Shown here piece after piece: positions 24,138-31,585 of a DNA stretch of 49,383 bases. Position numbers and translations under genes: made by a program. How positions within the stretch are numbered: the stretch's first letter is position 1; each line of letters opens with the position of its first letter. Source of the DNA: JBDRCC01 sp043822065 [NCBI: archaeon] (GTDB lineage Archaea; Undinarchaeota; CAZHTU01); NCBI GenBank assembly GCA_043822065.1, contig JBDRCC010000002.1:1-49383 (forward strand). The letters are read 5' to 3'. The notes beneath the pieces were generated by a model. It saw only the letters and a program-made list of their open reading frames with translations, did not search any database and was not told the DNA's origin.

Positions 24138-24998
24138 ATGAAAGACAAGATTCTGGAGTATGTCAAATCACACGGGCCATGCACTCCAGTAGAGATAGCT
24201 CAGAAGCTCAGCCTCAACTCAATGATTGCCTCCGCAGTGACTGCAGACCTTATAGGCAAGGGCATATTGAAGAGCCGGAAGAATGTCGGCAGCCAGAACC
24301 TCTATTTCACCCCCTCACAGGCGGACAAGGCGAGGATAAGGATATTCCAGAGCATGGAGGAGCGGGAGCAGCGTTTCCTTAAGGAGCTCCAGAACAAGAA
24401 GGTCATTTTGGAGGGCGATTACCAGAATAGGCTGATTGAGGAGTTCTCAGATTTCCTGGAAGAGTTTGACTTCGGGGACAAGAGGGCATGGAAGTGGTTC
24501 GAGATTAGCTCATCCGAGGCGCTTGATGCGCTAAAGAGGCGGCTTGGGAAATCGGACAAGCCGAAATCCGAGGCAAAGGCGGAAAAGCTGGCGCCTTCGG
24601 CCAGCCTGCCGAAGCCGGTCAAGCTGCCGCTGCCAAAGCCGGCACAGCGGGCAGCCAAGATAATCGGCGGAGAAAGCTATGCTGATATTGTTGTCGAATG
24701 GCTTGAGTCCCAGGGGGCGAAGGTTGGGGAGGTAGAGGAAATAAAGAAGGATAAATACTGGAGGTTCACGGCGTCCGTGCCGACGCCGCTTGGGAGCCAG
24801 AAGTACCTGGTCATCGTGATAAAGGAAACCAAGAGGGAGGCTGGGGCGAAGGACATAAAAGCCGCCTTCGACAGCGCGGTCAAGGACAAGCTCCCGGTCA
24901 TAATGGTGTCGTCAACGGGGTTTGCGAAGTCTGCCGAGAAATCCTGGAGCAAGGACTACAGGAACATGATAAGCCTCGTGGACGCCAGGACCCTCTGA
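24138..24998 (+). CDS. Winged-helix protein with C-terminal restriction-endonuclease-like domain
   Basis: About 286 residues. Residues about 1-55 look like a winged helix (ILEYVKSHGPCTPVEIAQKL, then a wing with LYFTPSQ). A helical middle part and an Ala/Pro/Lys-rich linker follow (about 155-180). The C-terminal about 110 residues (YADIVVEWLESQGAKV, KYLVIVIKETK, DIKAAFDSAV, LPVIMVSSTGF) have the beta-alpha order of PD-(D/E)xK or Mrr-like folds, but a full catalytic set is not clear to me: an E lies in the IVIKETK strand. It may be a DNA-binding regulator or repair factor. ATG 24138 is chosen since upstream sequence is not family-like. Confidence 0.65.
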   Translation: MKDKILEYVKSHGPCTPVEIAQKLSLNSMIASAVTADLIGKGILKSRKNVGSQNLYFTPSQADKARIRIFQSMEEREQRFLKELQNKKVILEGDYQNRLIEEFSDFLEEFDFGDKRAWKWFEISSSEALDALKRRLGKSDKPKSEAKAEKLAPSASLPKPVKLPLPKPAQRAAKIIGGESYADIVVEWLESQGAKVGEVEEIKKDKYWRFTASVPTPLGSQKYLVIVIKETKREAGAKDIKAAFDSAVKDKLPVIMVSSTGFAKSAEKSWSKDYRNMISLVDARTL

Positions 24999-25036
24999 AT
25001 AATAAGATATTTAAGCACTCCGCCCTTTGTGTTTTT

Positions 25037-25597
25037 ATGGCAGAGGACAGCTTTGCAAAAAAAATTTATAGCCTCGTTGTAGTAAACACGCTCGACAAAG
25101 CGCACGATAGGTTCGACATCCACGGGCTTGTTGCCGGCACGATAGTAAGCACGTTCGGCTTCCTTATCTGCCTCTTGGCAAGCTATGTGTTCGCGTATAA
25201 TAATTTCCTCCAGGCGTCCGGGCTGGTTGCGGAACTCGGCGTTTTCGCCTACCTGTCCATAGTCCTGCACCACTATTTTGAGTTCAAGCGGGAGCTTTGG
25301 AAAACCCTCAAAAGGCCGGTGAGGAAGGCAGAGAACATTTTGCTCATAGCCGGAACCGCCATGCTGATGGTCATTGTCTACATATTCCTGCTGAACTCCG
25401 CAATCGGCGTTATCCGGTTCTACCGTATTGTCGCAGGTACGGGAAAGCTTTTTGTCTTCATCAGGTCCATGCCTGGCCTGCTCGTGCTCGCGCTTCCGCT
25501 GTTCACCTGGAAGCAGCTGTGCAAGTTCACCCCAGTGGATGAGTTTGTAAAATGGGTGATGGCAGGGTATCGTGGAGGAAAAGATGGCGGGAAATGA
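25037..25597 (+). CDS. Uncharacterised four-helix membrane protein
   Basis: 186 residues, not recognised. Four hydrophobic helices are predicted at about 28-52, 63-82, 99-121 and 137-158, with a cytoplasmic-looking basic segment between the second and third (FKRELWKTLKRPVRK). GATATTTAA (about 25008-25016) lies about 25 nt before ATG, giving a leaderless start. The next gene, another small membrane protein, overlaps it by 14 nt; the two probably act together. Confidence 0.72.
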   Translation: MAEDSFAKKIYSLVVVNTLDKAHDRFDIHGLVAGTIVSTFGFLICLLASYVFAYNNFLQASGLVAELGVFAYLSIVLHHYFEFKRELWKTLKRPVRKAENILLIAGTAMLMVIVYIFLLNSAIGVIRFYRIVAGTGKLFVFIRSMPGLLVLALPLFTWKQLCKFTPVDEFVKWVMAGYRGGKDGGK

Positions 25598-25865
25598 GAC
25601 CACCACCGAGCCAGGCCCGATATCCGGGGCATTAAACACCATAGACAAGCTGCTTAACGTATTTGACAACATAGTCGCTGCGATAGTATGGGTAAACGCC
25701 CAGTTCGCATCCCTTGGGCTCACGCAGCCGCAGATTTACGCAATACTAGGCATAATCGCGCTTGTGGCATTCCTCTTCTCCCTCAGGTTCTTTGAGATAA
25801 TTTCCAAGGTGCTTATAGTCGGGCTGATACTGTTTGTGGTAGTAAGCATTTTAGGGATAGTCTGA
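25584..25865 (+). CDS. Small uncharacterised membrane protein
   Basis: About 93 residues. ATG 25584 is preceded by GGAGG (25574-25578) at proper spacing and is preferred over GTG 25572. The hydrophilic N-terminus is followed by an amphipathic part and two membrane helices at about 47-62 and 68-91 (IYAILGIIALVAFLF; VLIVGLILFVVVSIL). Its last base overlaps the ATG of the HemK2-type gene. Function unknown; no charged residues sit inside the membrane helices. Confidence 0.65.
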   Translation: MAGNETTTEPGPISGALNTIDKLLNVFDNIVAAIVWVNAQFASLGLTQPQIYAILGIIALVAFLFSLRFFEIISKVLIVGLILFVVVSILGIV

Positions 25866-26410
25866 TGCCAGTATATCAGCCAAGAGAGGACTCGTTCCTT
25901 ATTTTCAACAGCATGAGGATACCTGCTGGCGCAGATGTCTTGGACATGGGAACCGGCACTGGCCTCCTGGCGATTGAGGCAGCGCGAAGGGCGAGACGGG
26001 TTGTCGCGGCTGACAAGTCGCATGAGGCAGTAGAGTACACCAAGAGCGCCTGCAGGCGGATGAACGCCAGAAATATAGAAGTAATCCAGAGCGACCTCTT
26101 TGAGAAGGTGGCTGGGCAGTTTGACGTCATACTGTTCAACCCGCCGTACTTGCCCGCGGACGCAGACCCGCGGTCCAACGACGCGGCATGGACCGGAGGC
26201 GAGACCGGGCAGGAGGTAATCTGGAGGTTTGCCAGGGATGCGCGGGAGCACCTTAAGGAGAGCGGCGCGATATTCCTGGTCGTCAGCAGCCACACCGGGA
26301 TAGACGAGACCGCCAAGATGCTCAAGGACATGAAGTATGCAGTAAGCGCCGTGGCAGAGGAGCGCTTCAGCTTTGAGAAGCTGGTGCTGCTAGAGCTGCG
26401 GGCAGTATAG
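25865..26410 (+). CDS. HemK2/Mtq2-type protein methyltransferase
   Basis: 181 residues. SAM-binding motif I is VLDMGTGTGLLAIEAA (about 25-40), and the catalytic NPPYLP is at about 95-100, the hallmark of N6-adenine or N5-glutamine methyltransferases. The short N-terminus (YQPREDSFLI, with P-x-x-D-S/T) fits the HemK2 branch, which methylates the GGQ glutamine of release factor aRF1 together with Trm112. It is translationally coupled (TGATG) to two membrane protein genes, an unusual setting for a translation factor modifier. Confidence 0.88.
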   Translation: MPVYQPREDSFLIFNSMRIPAGADVLDMGTGTGLLAIEAARRARRVVAADKSHEAVEYTKSACRRMNARNIEVIQSDLFEKVAGQFDVILFNPPYLPADADPRSNDAAWTGGETGQEVIWRFARDAREHLKESGAIFLVVSSHTGIDETAKMLKDMKYAVSAVAEERFSFEKLVLLELRAV

Positions 26411-26412
26411 GC

Positions 26413-27561
26413 TTAGGATGGGCACTTTGAGACTTCGACGCTGGTGTATGCTGTCTTTTTCATGCCGTCGTGGGCAACCTCAACTATTGCCCTTGCCGGA
26501 TAGCCGCAGAGGCTTCTCACGCAGGCAGCATCGTAATAGTCGCGGTAGAACTCTAAGTAGTATGTGTTTTTGCCGGTAGTTTTTGAGCGAAGCAGGTTCC
26601 CGACCTTGCACATCTTGGTCGCGTCGCTCTGGATGTAGACTGTCCTGCCGAACTCCACCTTGAACGGCTCGCCAGCGAAGGAGCCGGCGTAGTTTAGCCC
26701 GCTGTACCTGTCCCCGCCGCTCGACGCGGCCTTGGTGTCAAGGCCCTGGTAGAGGCCGAGCTCGAAGGCATTGTCCAGCTGCATGACGGTCTCGTAGTAG
26801 GTCTTGTAGTCGTATATCATCGGGACCTGCTTTGCAACCGTGTAGTTTATGATACTAAGCTGGAAGTCGTCCTCGCTCTCGAAGGCATGAAGCTTTATCT
26901 TGGAGCAGATTGTCCGCGGCTTGCCGTTTGCAAGGTAGGTCAGCTTGCTTTCAATTGGGAATTCCCCTTCCTCGTTTGGGACTAACCGCCATATAAGATA
27001 GACATAGTCAGAGTCATAGACATCGTCGAGGTCCTTTGGGTCTATGACTTGGGAGGAGGTAATCGCATACTTGCTGCTGCTTTTGAGCTCGGCAGATATA
27101 TGCGTGAGCTTGTCCTTGTAGTTCGTCCGCCTTAGGCTGAGGCGCATCTCAAGGGGGCCGCCGACGTTGTACTCGTCATAGAACTCGCCGTAGTTGTACT
27201 GCTTTAGGTCGTACATGTGGATTTCAAAGCCGAGCTTCTCGAGCTCATTGAGGTTTGTAGGCTCGCACCATGTGCCTAAGTCTGCAGGCGGCTCTTCTGG
27301 CACGTCTGCAGGCGGCTCAGATGATGGCACGTCATCCGGAAGCGCATCGTCGGCAACATTAACATCGGTTCCATCGTCCGGCAGCTGGCTGTCCTGGCCA
27401 GTCGAGGGGGGTGAGGGCTCGTCCCGGTCACATATTGAGTTTGAGTTCTGGTCAAGGCAGCAGTCATAGGCTACCCGGATATACGGTGGACTGCATACTG
27501 GCGAGGATATGCAGCCAGCTACAACTACTACAAAAAGCACTGCAAAAAGCGTTATTTTCAT
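26413..27561 (-). CDS. Lipoprotein with Cys-rich Asp/Asn motif
   Basis: About 382 residues from ATG 27561. A lipoprotein signal peptide ends in VAGC (about 13-16), so the mature protein would be lipid-anchored outside the membrane. Close to the anchor, DCCLDQNSNSICDRDEP resembles a calcium-binding Asp/Asn loop as in dockerin or thrombospondin type 3 repeats. A Pro/Asp/Glu-rich spacer (about 50-95) and a 280-residue beta-rich outer domain with six more Cys follow. Function unknown. A GTG at 27579 could extend the start by 6 codons. A TATA-like box (ATTATATAAA on the minus strand) lies near 27600-27609. Confidence 0.8.
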   Translation of the reverse strand: MKITLFAVLFVVVVAGCISSPVCSPPYIRVAYDCCLDQNSNSICDRDEPSPPSTGQDSQLPDDGTDVNVADDALPDDVPSSEPPADVPEEPPADLGTWCEPTNLNELEKLGFEIHMYDLKQYNYGEFYDEYNVGGPLEMRLSLRRTNYKDKLTHISAELKSSSKYAITSSQVIDPKDLDDVYDSDYVYLIWRLVPNEEGEFPIESKLTYLANGKPRTICSKIKLHAFESEDDFQLSIINYTVAKQVPMIYDYKTYYETVMQLDNAFELGLYQGLDTKAASSGGDRYSGLNYAGSFAGEPFKVEFGRTVYIQSDATKMCKVGNLLRSKTTGKNTYYLEFYRDYYDAACVRSLCGYPARAIVEVAHDGMKKTAYTSVEVSKCPS

Positions 27562-27645
27562 TGATGCACCCCGGAACACCCGAGATATCTGCGGGCAGAT
27601 TTATATAATTTAGCTATGCCAGTTTTTGGACTCCTGGGTGGGCGG

Positions 27646-27850
27646 CTAAAAATGAAAAAGTGCCGCGTTAATGAGAGGGAATGTACTTGCGACCCGAAGG
27701 CCGTTTTCCACTATTAAACGCACCCCGAAGGATGCGAAACCCAACACCCCATGCAAACCCGAAGATTTGTTAAGCTTGGCCGAAGCCAAACCAACGGGAG
27801 TTTTATGGACCAAAACCCGAAAGCCTTGAGCCATATTACCTAACGCGGCT
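27646..27850 (-). ncRNA. Probable structured noncoding RNA with multiple cUUCGg hairpins
   Basis: On the minus strand GCCGCGTTA (27849-27841) pairs perfectly with TAACGCGGC (27670-27662), closing about 170 nt. Inside are four stems capped by TTCG with C-G closing pairs: 27789-27776 (TTGGC/GCCAA), 27769-27754, 27736-27719 (CGCATCC/GGGTGCG) and 27703-27690; G-U pairs are compatible with RNA on this strand. A fifth stem-loop lies at 27819-27795. ACGTATAAAC (27880-27871) places the transcription start right at the closing stem, and two T5 runs (27659-27655, 27652-27648) follow it. A GCCGC at 27646-27642 could compete for the closing stem. I do not recognise RNase P, SRP, 5S or tRNA elements. Reading frames across it look non-coding. 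It fills most of the gap between lipoprotein and eS1. Confidence 0.6.
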
Positions 27851-27870
27851 TTAACACTAAATAGAATATT

Positions 27871-27880
27871 GTTTATACGT
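27871..27880 (-). promoter_or_regulatory. TATA-like box of the structured RNA
   Basis: ACGTATAAAC on the minus strand is centred about 25 nt before 27850, where the 9-bp closing stem of the RNA begins. It lies 60 nt after the eS1 stop, so the RNA can be transcribed apart from the ribosomal operon. Confidence 0.5.
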
Positions 27881-27940
27881 GTTTCGTAGAATTGGCTAAA
27901 AACAGAATTATTTTCAATAGTGAAAAGAATAAAAATGGCC

Positions 27941-28516
27941 CTAAAGGACGTCACAGCGCCGGACTGCAATAATCTTTATGGGGTAGATTTTTGAGGCGCG
28001 CTTTGTTATCTTTGCCTGAATCTTGCCAAAGACTATGTCCTGTATCAGCTGGCCGCCGGAGACCTCTTTCGCAGCCTGCTGCATCTCCTCGTCGATTATC
28101 CTGCTTATCGCCTTCTTCTGCTTTACGTCTATCCGCTTTGAAACTGTCGTAATGACCTTGACCTTCAGCTTCTTGTCGCCGAAAGGGACAGTGGAGAACT
28201 GCATGAACTTGTCGCCCCTGCGCCGTACCATCGAGCGCTCGTAGTCCCGGGTTATCTCATGGCGGACGAAGTCAGTTGAACAGACATCCCCCTTGACTTC
28301 GAGAATCCTGAAAAAGAGCTTGTGCCTCTGCTTCTTGAAGTCGCGCACGTCTCCGCTGAGGTCAGAAAGGGTCGTCTCAATTATCCTGCCGACGAGGAGC
28401 TTCGGGTCAGAAGCGATGGTCTGGCCGATGTACGAGCCGCCAAAGGCATCTGGTGCCTTGACGTCGTACCACTGCTTAAGCTTCCATGGGTCCTTGACGG
28501 TCTTTGCTGTTGCCAT
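27941..28516 (-). CDS. rps3ae: 30S ribosomal protein eS1 (S3Ae)
   Basis: 191 residues, matching archaeal/eukaryotic small-subunit protein eS1, at the platform near the mRNA exit. Recognisable are the start WKLKQWYDVKAPDAFGG, the Arg-rich MVRRRGDKF and the end KRASKIYPIKII. The start is coupled to uS15 by TAATG. The order ITPase, uS15, eS1 resembles archaeal ribosomal operons. A candidate structured RNA follows its stop. Confidence 0.95.
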   Translation of the reverse strand: MATAKTVKDPWKLKQWYDVKAPDAFGGSYIGQTIASDPKLLVGRIIETTLSDLSGDVRDFKKQRHKLFFRILEVKGDVCSTDFVRHEITRDYERSMVRRRGDKFMQFSTVPFGDKKLKVKVITTVSKRIDVKQKKAISRIIDEEMQQAAKEVSGGQLIQDIVFGKIQAKITKRASKIYPIKIIAVRRCDVL

Positions 28517-28989
28517 TATTCGATGAGCAGTTTAGACTTGGACAGGTCGTATTCCCAGCTCTTTGGGAGCCTGCCGGTTGATTTGTAGTATTTTACAATG
28601 CGCCGTATCTTCGATTCAGTAAGCTGAAGGCCCCTGCGGGAGACATTGTCCTTTTTGTTTGTCGAGAGGTGCTGTGAAACAACGGTAGCCCGCCTGATCA
28701 GGTTTACGAGGTCCTCCGGCGTTTCAGGGGAGATGCCCTCTGACTTGAGGACTGCGTGAAGCTTATTCCCGGTCGCCCTCTTGACCGACGGTATCCCGTG
28801 CTTGTCGCGCAGCTCAATCCCGATTTTGCTTGGGCTGTAGCCTTTTTTGTAGAGGTCTGCAGCAGTTTTCTGGATGTCAAGCTTCGCGCCCTCGGAAGCG
28901 AGCGGAGTCTTTTTTGCAGACTTGGCAGTGGGCTTTTTCGCCTTCGCTTCTTTTTTTGCTTCGGTTTTTGCCTCTTTTTTTGCAGCCAT
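28516..28989 (-). CDS. rps15: 30S ribosomal protein uS15
   Basis: 157 residues. The uS15 core with its archaeal N-terminal extension is seen (LYKKGYSPSKIGIELRDKHG; later LVNLIRRATVVSQHL and ESKIRRIVKYYKSTG). About the first 35 residues are an Ala/Lys-rich low-complexity tail, absent from most uS15 proteins and probably disordered and rRNA-binding. It is coupled by TAATG both to the ITPase before it and to eS1 after it. Confidence 0.95.
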   Translation of the reverse strand: MAAKKEAKTEAKKEAKAKKPTAKSAKKTPLASEGAKLDIQKTAADLYKKGYSPSKIGIELRDKHGIPSVKRATGNKLHAVLKSEGISPETPEDLVNLIRRATVVSQHLSTNKKDNVSRRGLQLTESKIRRIVKYYKSTGRLPKSWEYDLSKSKLLIE

Positions 28990-29522
28990 TAAAGGTGCTC
29001 CTCTAGTTGCTTGAGAGCCAGGTACCGGTGCGATATCTTGTCCTTGGTTTCCAGCTCAGCGAACGTTTTTTTGTACCCCTTCGGGATGAATATGGGGTCG
29101 TATCCAAAGCCACCTGTGCCTCGGGGAGTTTCAGATATAAATCCCTCAACCTCTCCACGAAAAACACGCGGCTCAGAAGCAGGTTCTTGATATGCAACAG
29201 AACTTATAAACTTTGCGCCGCGTTTTTTCTCTCCTGTCAAGAGCTTCAGTATGCCTTCGTACCCTATCCTCTTGAAGGCGAAAGCAGAATAGGTGCCAGG
29301 GAACCCTTTCAGTGCGTCGACAAAAAGCCCGGAGTCCTCAACAAAACAGGGCTTGCCGGTCTTTGAAACAACCTGCCTGACGCCATCGAGCGCAACATCA
29401 TCGGTCGAGTCGCTGCGGATTTCATCATAGCCGACGGGAAGCTGCCTGATTGTGTGCGCAGAGAGTATTGCCTGCGCCTCGCGCAGCTTTCCTGGGTTTG
29501 AAGTTGCAAAAAACAGCTCCAT
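28989..29522 (-). CDS. rdgB: XTP/dITP pyrophosphatase (HAM1/RdgB family)
   Basis: 177 residues. The enzyme hydrolyses non-canonical purine nucleotides (XTP, ITP, dITP) to monophosphates, cleaning the nucleotide pool. The family start FFATSNPGKLREAQ (about 4-17) with S/T-x-N-x-x-K is present, as are VEDSGLFVDALKGFPG and GTGGFGYDPIFIPKG. ATG 29522 is chosen: upstream in-frame sequence does not belong to the family and would cover the shared promoter. It begins the uS15-eS1 operon. Confidence 0.95.
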   Translation of the reverse strand: MELFFATSNPGKLREAQAILSAHTIRQLPVGYDEIRSDSTDDVALDGVRQVVSKTGKPCFVEDSGLFVDALKGFPGTYSAFAFKRIGYEGILKLLTGEKKRGAKFISSVAYQEPASEPRVFRGEVEGFISETPRGTGGFGYDPIFIPKGYKKTFAELETKDKISHRYLALKQLEEHL

Positions 29523-29540
29523 GGCGGCTATTATAACACA

Positions 29541-29552
29541 AATATTTAAATA
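29541..29552. promoter_or_regulatory. Palindromic TATA-like box shared by two divergent genes
   Basis: TATTTAAATA (29543-29552) is a perfect palindrome lying about 25 nt before the ITPase ATG (29522) on one side and about 29 nt before the coiled-coil gene ATG (29576) on the other. A single TBP site could thus serve both directions. GGAGG (29553-29557) follows on the plus side but is too far from the ATG to be a ribosome site. Confidence 0.55.
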
Positions 29553-29575
29553 GGAGGGGATTTGTACTCTTTGAG

Positions 29576-30955
29576 ATGGGGATACTGAACAAGCTAAGGT
29601 GGAAAATAGCCGGCATGAAGGCTGGCTCACACGAGGAGGAGGCAGCTCCAGAAAAGCCGGAGATTAAAGAGCAGGCTCCTGAGGTTCTACAGAAGCAGCC
29701 GTTATCGGCGTATAACATCCCAGAGGAGCGGTTTGAGAGGGAGTTTGACGAGATTGGCAGGCGCCCCGCGCCCCGGTCCCCTGCGGCTCCGCCCATGGCG
29801 CGCGCTGTGCAGGCGAGAGCTGAGCTTGTGGAGCTCAGAAAGAAGCGAAAGGAGCTAAAGAAGTCCATTGAGGCGCTAAGCGCGAGCGTCAGCGGCGAGA
29901 AAAAGAAGATAGACGGCATTTCGGAGGAGATACGCGGGCTCGTGGACACCAAGAGGCAGATTTCTGCAGAAGTAACCGGGCTGTCTAAGAAAAAGAGGGA
30001 GATAGAGGACAGGATACACGTGGAGGTTTCTGAGGAGAAGCGGATAACTGCGGATCTCACGGCATTAAAATCACACAGGACAGCTGCTGAAAGGCAGCTT
30101 GACCGCATTGAGAAGCGGCTTGTCAGCCTCGCAGAGGAAAAGCAGTTCAGGGAAGCAACGCGCGCTTCGGACAAGACGGAGATATCCCGGCTTGAGGCGG
30201 AGAGGAAGAGGATAAAGAAATCCCTCCAGGTAATCCGCCCTAAGCTCGAAAAGGCGGGAGCAGAATACAAGAGGCTCATTTCCTCTGCGGCGTCGAAGAA
30301 AGCTACGGTTGCAGACTACGGCAGAAAAGTGGAGGCGCTTTCCAAGAACAGAAACGCACTTGCCTCGGAAATCGGCACGCTTTCAACAACAATCGACTCG
30401 CTGAACCGCAAGATAGACAGCCTATCCGTAAGGATAGTCAGCGGGCGGCAGGAGGTCAATGAGAAAGAGGCAGAGAAGCAGACCCTTGCCAAGGCGACTG
30501 AGATGCTCAGGATGGAGCGCGAGAGCCTCCAGCAGGAAGTGGCTGAGCTTGAGAGCACCATAAAGGACTTGGAGGCGGTCGCGGGAAAGCTTGCGACAGA
30601 GGTTGTGGAGAAGAAGAGCGTCGAGAAGCAGCTCCTCAAGATGGACGTCGACAGGAGGGGCCTGGCAAAGCAGGTCGAAACCATAAGGTCAAGCTACACC
30701 ATGCTAAAAGAACAGCAGGCTGAGATTGAAGGCAAGATAAACACCGAGAGGGTAATCGAGGAAGAGGTCGAGAGCGAGATTGAGTCCCTTAAGCGGAAGC
30801 GGGAAGTCCTTAGCAAGGACGTTGCCGAGCTGAAGGAGAAGTACGACGACGTCCTCGACGGCATATCGAATGCCCCTGGGCCGGCCGAAACAATCGTGCA
30901 GACGCCTAAAAAGAAGCCGAAAAGGCGCTCAAGCGATATGGTAGTTATACACTAG
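29576..30955 (+). CDS. Long coiled-coil protein
   Basis: 459 residues. The first 80 are a basic amphipathic start (GILNKLRWKIAGMK) and a Pro-rich linker with PEERFEREFDEIGRRP. From about 80 to 430 there is nearly unbroken heptad-like sequence rich in Lys, Glu and Leu (ELVELRKKRKELKKSIEAL and similar), that is, a rod of coiled coil, with no hinge or ATPase head. It ends in a basic tail (KKKPKRRSSDMVVIH). It resembles structural or SMC-like rods only in composition. Its partner and place are unknown. Confidence 0.78.
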   Translation: MGILNKLRWKIAGMKAGSHEEEAAPEKPEIKEQAPEVLQKQPLSAYNIPEERFEREFDEIGRRPAPRSPAAPPMARAVQARAELVELRKKRKELKKSIEALSASVSGEKKKIDGISEEIRGLVDTKRQISAEVTGLSKKKREIEDRIHVEVSEEKRITADLTALKSHRTAAERQLDRIEKRLVSLAEEKQFREATRASDKTEISRLEAERKRIKKSLQVIRPKLEKAGAEYKRLISSAASKKATVADYGRKVEALSKNRNALASEIGTLSTTIDSLNRKIDSLSVRIVSGRQEVNEKEAEKQTLAKATEMLRMERESLQQEVAELESTIKDLEAVAGKLATEVVEKKSVEKQLLKMDVDRRGLAKQVETIRSSYTMLKEQQAEIEGKINTERVIEEEVESEIESLKRKREVLSKDVAELKEKYDDVLDGISNAPGPAETIVQTPKKKPKRRSSDMVVIH

Positions 30956-31546
30956 TTACTTGTACCTTCCGCGGGATTCTACTTCTTCCATCCGCGTGAG
31001 GACATCCTTTGATTTTTCCCACTTGTACCCGGAGACTACATTCTTGAACGACTCGAAGTGGCGGTAATGCGTCGACCTGAAAACCTCCTTGAGCAGGTGC
31101 AGGTCGGTCGCCATCTTTTCTATTGACGGAGAAACCTCGCCGAGCCCGAAGTCGATGAAATAGAGCTTGCCAGCAGAGTAGAGTATGTTTGACGTTGTCA
31201 GGTCGCCGTGTATTATGTGGGCGGAATGCAGCTTGGCGATGTCCCTGCCGAGCTTTTTTAGGAGCGCCGACCGCCTTGCCGCAGGCATGGCGTCCAGGAC
31301 GTCCTTGAGGCGCTTGCCGTCGATGAACTCCATCTTGATTGCGTACTGCGTTTCTGCAAGAATCTGAGGGGTCAGCACCCCAGCCGCCCTTGCGCGCCGG
31401 AGGAGGCGGGCCTCAGATGCAGTCCTCAGCTTCCTGAGCCTGGCATCTATGGCCTCATGACGGTAGCCCTTCTTTATCCTGTCCTTGACGAGCTTCTTCC
31501 CGTCCCGCCACAGTATGGCTTCCGCGCCCTGGGCAACTTTTTTCAT
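30956..31546 (-). CDS. bud32: KEOPS complex kinase/ATPase Bud32
   Basis: 196 residues, a minimal protein-kinase-like ATPase of the KEOPS complex, which makes the t6A base at tRNA position 37 with Kae1. Seen are the short Gly-rich loop QGAEAIL (6-12), the basic K-D-R-I-K-K-G-Y-R segment (21-29), the catalytic loop HGDLTTSNI (113-121) and IDFGLG (131-136) for metal binding. The basic C-terminus (RGRYK) is typical. No Kae1 gene is adjacent. It is convergent with the coiled-coil gene, the stops abutting. Confidence 0.93.
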   Translation of the reverse strand: MKKVAQGAEAILWRDGKKLVKDRIKKGYRHEAIDARLRKLRTASEARLLRRARAAGVLTPQILAETQYAIKMEFIDGKRLKDVLDAMPAARRSALLKKLGRDIAKLHSAHIIHGDLTTSNILYSAGKLYFIDFGLGEVSPSIEKMATDLHLLKEVFRSTHYRHFESFKNVVSGYKWEKSKDVLTRMEEVESRGRYK

Positions 31547-31585
31547 AGAGCAAACAATAAGAACAGCAGGTAATTAAACATTTCC

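Noticed and set aside
27671-27829. 52-codon plus-strand frame (Pro/Lys-rich) in the same region
   Set aside because: Its composition comes from recurring CCCGAAG hairpin sequence; the minus-strand RNA explains the region better, and no promoter precedes it.
27646-27860. MITE-like mobile element with 9-bp terminal inverted repeats
   Set aside because: No target-site duplication is visible, and the TTCG hairpins, TATA box and T runs fit an RNA gene better.
27646-27969. 107-codon minus-strand frame across the structured RNA region
   Set aside because: It overlaps the end of the eS1 gene in another frame, has no promoter or ribosome site at its start, and its sequence is explained by hairpin-forming DNA.
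29523-29630. N-terminal extension of the ITPase
   Set aside because: The family begins at MELFFATSNPGK; the extension covers the shared promoter and reads into the divergent gene.
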